DNA of 64,000 nt from Zhouia spongiae (GTDB lineage: Bacteria; Bacteroidota; Bacteroidia; Flavobacteriales; Flavobacteriaceae): NCBI RefSeq assembly GCF_022760175.1, contig NZ_CP094326.1, positions 3,212,804 through 3,276,803 on the forward strand, read 5' to 3'. This document shows positions 61,805 through 64,000 of this stretch, in pieces. The stretch's first letter is position 1, and each line of letters opens with the position of its first letter. The notes under the pieces were generated by a model that was not told the origin of the DNA, ran no database searches, and saw only the letters and a list, made by a program, of their open reading frames with translations. A program made the position numbers and the translations under genes.

Positions 61805-62611
61805 TTATTTACTAAACTTTTGTAATTCATTATTTATAACGTCCAACATTTTGTCAGCATCTTTCTGATATTTCCCTTCCGGAAAATACTTTATCAATGT
61901 CTCGTATGTTGATTTGGCCGTAATCAAACGTTCTTCCATCCGGGCAGGTATACTGTTTACAGCCAAATTGTATTCTGCTGTCATTTTATAAAACAAGGCA
62001 TCTTCCCTGTACACCGATCCCGGCGAATCAGATAAAAACAGTTCAAATGCTTTTATCGAAGCTTTGTAGTCACTTAACGTATTATACTGTTTCGCTACCT
62101 CAAAGGACTTTTTATCAAGTTTATTCCTTAGCGTTTTCACCATTTCGTTAGCTTCCTCCATATAGGCAGAGTTCGGATAGTTATTGATAAATATCTGAAG
62201 TCTGTCAATAGCTTCCGTTGTTTCTGTCTGGTCTACGCTATACTTCGGAGACAGCATAAACTTGCTCCTTGCGCTCAAAAAAGCTGCTTCTTCCGATTTA
62301 TCACTACGTGGATACGATTTCGAAAACCTTTCAAACTGATATGCCGCGAGGTAATAATCTTCTGTCTTATAATAAGAATCTGCGAAGAAGTACAGTATAC
62401 GTTCTCCTTGGGGCTTCCCTACATAACTGGGAGCAATTTGCTCGAATAAGCGAAGAGCTCTTTTATAATCTCCTGCTTCATACAATTTCTCTGCTAAATC
62501 GTATTTCGCTTTTACATCTGTATTTTTTAGTGTTTTCTGATATTCACTACAAGATGTAAGAAAAAGTGAAACGGTTAATAACAGGGTATAAATGTGACTG
62601 TTTTTAATCAT
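61805..62611 (-). CDS. bamD: Outer membrane protein assembly lipoprotein BamD
   Basis: 268 aa. Lipobox LTSC with Cys21. Five TPR-like helix pairs follow: KYDLAEKLYEAGDYKRALRLFEQI, YFFADSYYKTEDYYLAAYQFERF, RSDKSEEAAFLSARSK, DRLQIFINNYPNSAYMEEANEM and FELFLSDSPGSVYREDALF (the first is cited in part: YEAGDYKRALRLFEQI). This is the essential BAM component binding BamA. It heads the unit rpoZ-coaBC-DUF4835-recN. Its -7 box lies 4 bases before the ATG. Confidence 0.93.
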   Translation of the reverse strand: MIKNSHIYTLLLTVSLFLTSCSEYQKTLKNTDVKAKYDLAEKLYEAGDYKRALRLFEQIAPSYVGKPQGERILYFFADSYYKTEDYYLAAYQFERFSKSYPRSDKSEEAAFLSARSKFMLSPKYSVDQTETTEAIDRLQIFINNYPNSAYMEEANEMVKTLRNKLDKKSFEVAKQYNTLSDYKASIKAFELFLSDSPGSVYREDALFYKMTAEYNLAVNSIPARMEERLITAKSTYETLIKYFPEGKYQKDADKMLDVINNELQKFSK

Positions 62612-62615
62612 GCGG

Positions 62616-62623
62616 CAAAATTA
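62616..62623 (-). promoter_or_regulatory. -7 box abutting bamD
   Basis: The minus strand reads TAATTTTG, then CCGC and ATG. Match to TAnnTTTG; the start would be at or next to the ATG. Confidence 0.4.
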
Positions 62624-62740
62624 GATAAATATCCGGTATTAAAAAAACTATTTTAAGCTAGCTAATGTAAACGATTCTTTTGAATTTTCCGCGCTACTTA
62701 AATAAACTTTTAACATTTACACCCTTTCTTCTTGTCATTA

Positions 62741-63610
62741 TCAAGCTATAGCCCTTTTAATTTTTTCTTTAAGCGCTTTACCTGCCTTTACCAATGGCAA
62801 CCTCACAACATCATCACAGAGGCCCGCTTCTTGTAAAAGAGCCTTTATTCCGGCAGGGTTTCCTTCTTCAAAAATATGATCCATAACATCCATTAACTGA
62901 AAATGCAATTTATTAGCCTCGCTTACATTTCCTCTCAATGCAAAACGCACCATATCAGAAAATGGCCCTGGAAGACCCTGACCTATGACTGATATAACAC
63001 CACTTCCGCCTGCCAGGGTCATTGGCAAAGTAATCATATCATCTCCTGAAATCACCTGAAAATCTTCCGGTTTATCCTTTATCAGGCGCATCGCCTGAAC
63101 AACATCACCGGCAGCCTCCTTAACAGCTACAATATTCTCGAAATCGTTTGCCAGTCTTATGACCGTTTCGGGTAAAATATTAGAAGCCGTTCTGCCCGGC
63201 ACATTATATAGAATGACCGGTACCGGCGAAGCTTCCGAAACCGCTTTAAAATGTTGGTAAATTCCTTCTTGTGTAGGTTTGTTATAATATGGAGAAACAG
63301 ATAAAACAGCAGCATAGTCCTTGAGATCCGTTTCTTTTAGTTCTTGTACAACTTCCATGGTGTTATTTCCCCCAACACCCAAAACCAACGGCAAACGATT
63401 TTCATTCGCCTTCACTATAGTTTGTTTAACCAGTTCTTTCTCTTCTTTTGTCAATGTGGCACTTTCGGCAGTTGTACCCAAAACAACCAAATACTCCACC
63501 CCACCGTCAATAACGTGATTTACTATGTTGCCTAACGCGTCAACATCAACACTTAAATCAGACCTAAAAGGAGTCACCAAAGCAACTCCGGTACCTGTAA
63601 ATCTAGACAT
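62741..63610 (-). CDS. dapA: 4-hydroxy-tetrahydrodipicolinate synthase
   Basis: 289 aa class I aldolase-like enzyme condensing pyruvate with aspartate semialdehyde, first committed step to lysine and diaminopimelate. [23 protein letters not shown]135 in [13 protein letters not shown], and the pyruvate-binding K164 in VAVKEAAGD. Lies 3 bases after the DUF6913-like gene. Confidence 0.96.
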   Translation of the reverse strand: MSRFTGTGVALVTPFRSDLSVDVDALGNIVNHVIDGGVEYLVVLGTTAESATLTKEEKELVKQTIVKANENRLPLVLGVGGNNTMEVVQELKETDLKDYAAVLSVSPYYNKPTQEGIYQHFKAVSEASPVPVILYNVPGRTASNILPETVIRLANDFENIVAVKEAAGDVVQAMRLIKDKPEDFQVISGDDMITLPMTLAGGSGVISVIGQGLPGPFSDMVRFALRGNVSEANKLHFQLMDVMDHIFEEGNPAGIKALLQEAGLCDDVVRLPLVKAGKALKEKIKRAIA

Positions 63611-63613
63611 ATA

Positions 63614-64000
63614 CTATATCTTGTTTAAAATAGATAAATACTTAATTAACTCTTTTTCAAAACTGCTGTAATCTTCAATGCCTGAATCAATCACAAGGTT
63701 GTTGTATGAAGTATTCTTATTCCCTATACCTATTCTAAAACCTGCATCAACCATAGATGTCATAAACAGTAAGGGTAATTTAGGTGCCTCGTAATAGCTT
63801 ATCACTAAATCGTACTTTCTCTTCATAACATCATCAAGTTCCGGACTTTTTACTGTGCCGTTACGTTTGATCGTTTTCTCATTATAAACCGGAAACGGGT
63901 ACTGCTCATCTTTTTCAACCTTATTCAAAAACCCTACTATTCTGTAAGATTCTGTCCGAACACTAAGCTTTTTCATCAATTTTTCAAAAACCTCAAAATT
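63614..64000 (-). CDS. DUF6913-like hypothetical protein, 5' end outside window
   Basis: 128 codons are visible and the frame stays open to the last base of the window (FEVFEKLMKKLSVRTESYRI), so the start lies beyond. The visible part has GFLNKVEKDEQYPFPV, YDLVISYYEAPKLPLLFM and FRIGIGNKNTSYNNLVID, which recall a small cytoplasmic family located beside dapA in flavobacteria. Function unknown. Probably co-transcribed with dapA, 3 bases away. Confidence 0.75.
   Translation of the reverse strand, partial: NFEVFEKLMKKLSVRTESYRIVGFLNKVEKDEQYPFPVYNEKTIKRNGTVKSPELDDVMKRKYDLVISYYEAPKLPLLFMTSMVDAGFRIGIGNKNTSYNNLVIDSGIEDYSSFEKELIKYLSILNKI

Noticed and set aside
1-64000. tRNA, rRNA, CRISPR arrays, integrases or prophage genes
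   Set aside because: None was recognised on reading the intergenic regions and gene products; the only structural RNA with support is the SRP RNA at 21647-21740.

Overview
The window is a gene-dense, AT-rich chromosomal segment of a member of the Bacteroidota, almost certainly a Flavobacteriaceae species; the genus cannot be fixed from the sequence. The evidence is the Bacteroidota promoter type (a -33 TTG and a -7 TAnnTTTG, seen ahead of pheT, the SRP RNA, fahA and others), the lack of Shine-Dalgarno sites, many lipoproteins with short lipoboxes, family markers (rpoZ-coaBC-DUF4835-recN order, a RprX/RprY-like two-component pair, the bacillithiol-linked protein YtxJ, a DnaQ/GIY-YIG fusion) and a TonB-dependent receptor. 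No tRNA, rRNA, CRISPR array, prophage or intact transposase was seen.

Layout. 1-8.1 kb: a glycosyltransferase cut by the window edge, an OmpA-type lipoprotein, sua5 and pcrA on the minus strand, then a secreted M20 amidohydrolase and a membrane-anchored glutamate-synthase-like FMN protein. 8.2-14 kb: a degenerate OmpA paralogue, a small membrane protein, a 400-bp gap with mobile-element remnants, and a minus-strand unit of an M1 aminopeptidase and two tandem patatins. 14-21.7 kb: recG, two secreted charged proteins, pheT, transaldolase-like aldolase, SDR, SRP RNA. 21.8-26.9 kb: glutamine cyclotransferase, thioesterase and a three-gene cluster read here as a copper uptake system. 26.9-36.3 kb: proC-proB-proA, a TetR regulator, a NagX-like acyltransferase, a glycosyltransferase, glyA and fahA. 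36.5-44.2 kb: lipoprotein, ytxJ, clpB, deoC-deoD, smpB, pcm. 44.4-51.4 kb: a compact plus-strand run from a Gfo/Idh/MocA oxidoreductase through hbd, DUF1015, yggS, the nuclease fusion and a potassium channel to miaA. 51.6-64 kb: minus-strand housekeeping (two-component system, coaE-ybbR-GT2, fabI, recN, DUF4835, coaBC, rpoZ, bamD, dapA).

The most interesting unit is 23.46-26.83 kb: a small Cys-rich exported protein, a TonB-dependent receptor carrying CxxxM (residues 124-128) and HxM (306-308) at nearly the same separation as the copper site of Pseudomonas OprC, and a lipoprotein with two Met/His clusters. A perfect 12-bp palindrome lies upstream. I infer a copper acquisition and handling system.

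Other points are two families of structured dispersed repeats (a 102-bp element at 5.1 and 30.9 kb differing at one base, and a palindromic element at 13.9 and 51.5 kb, the first copy of which supplies the 5' end of the aminopeptidase ORF), and several genes whose -7 box lies only 4-7 bases before the start codon, suggesting leaderless transcripts.
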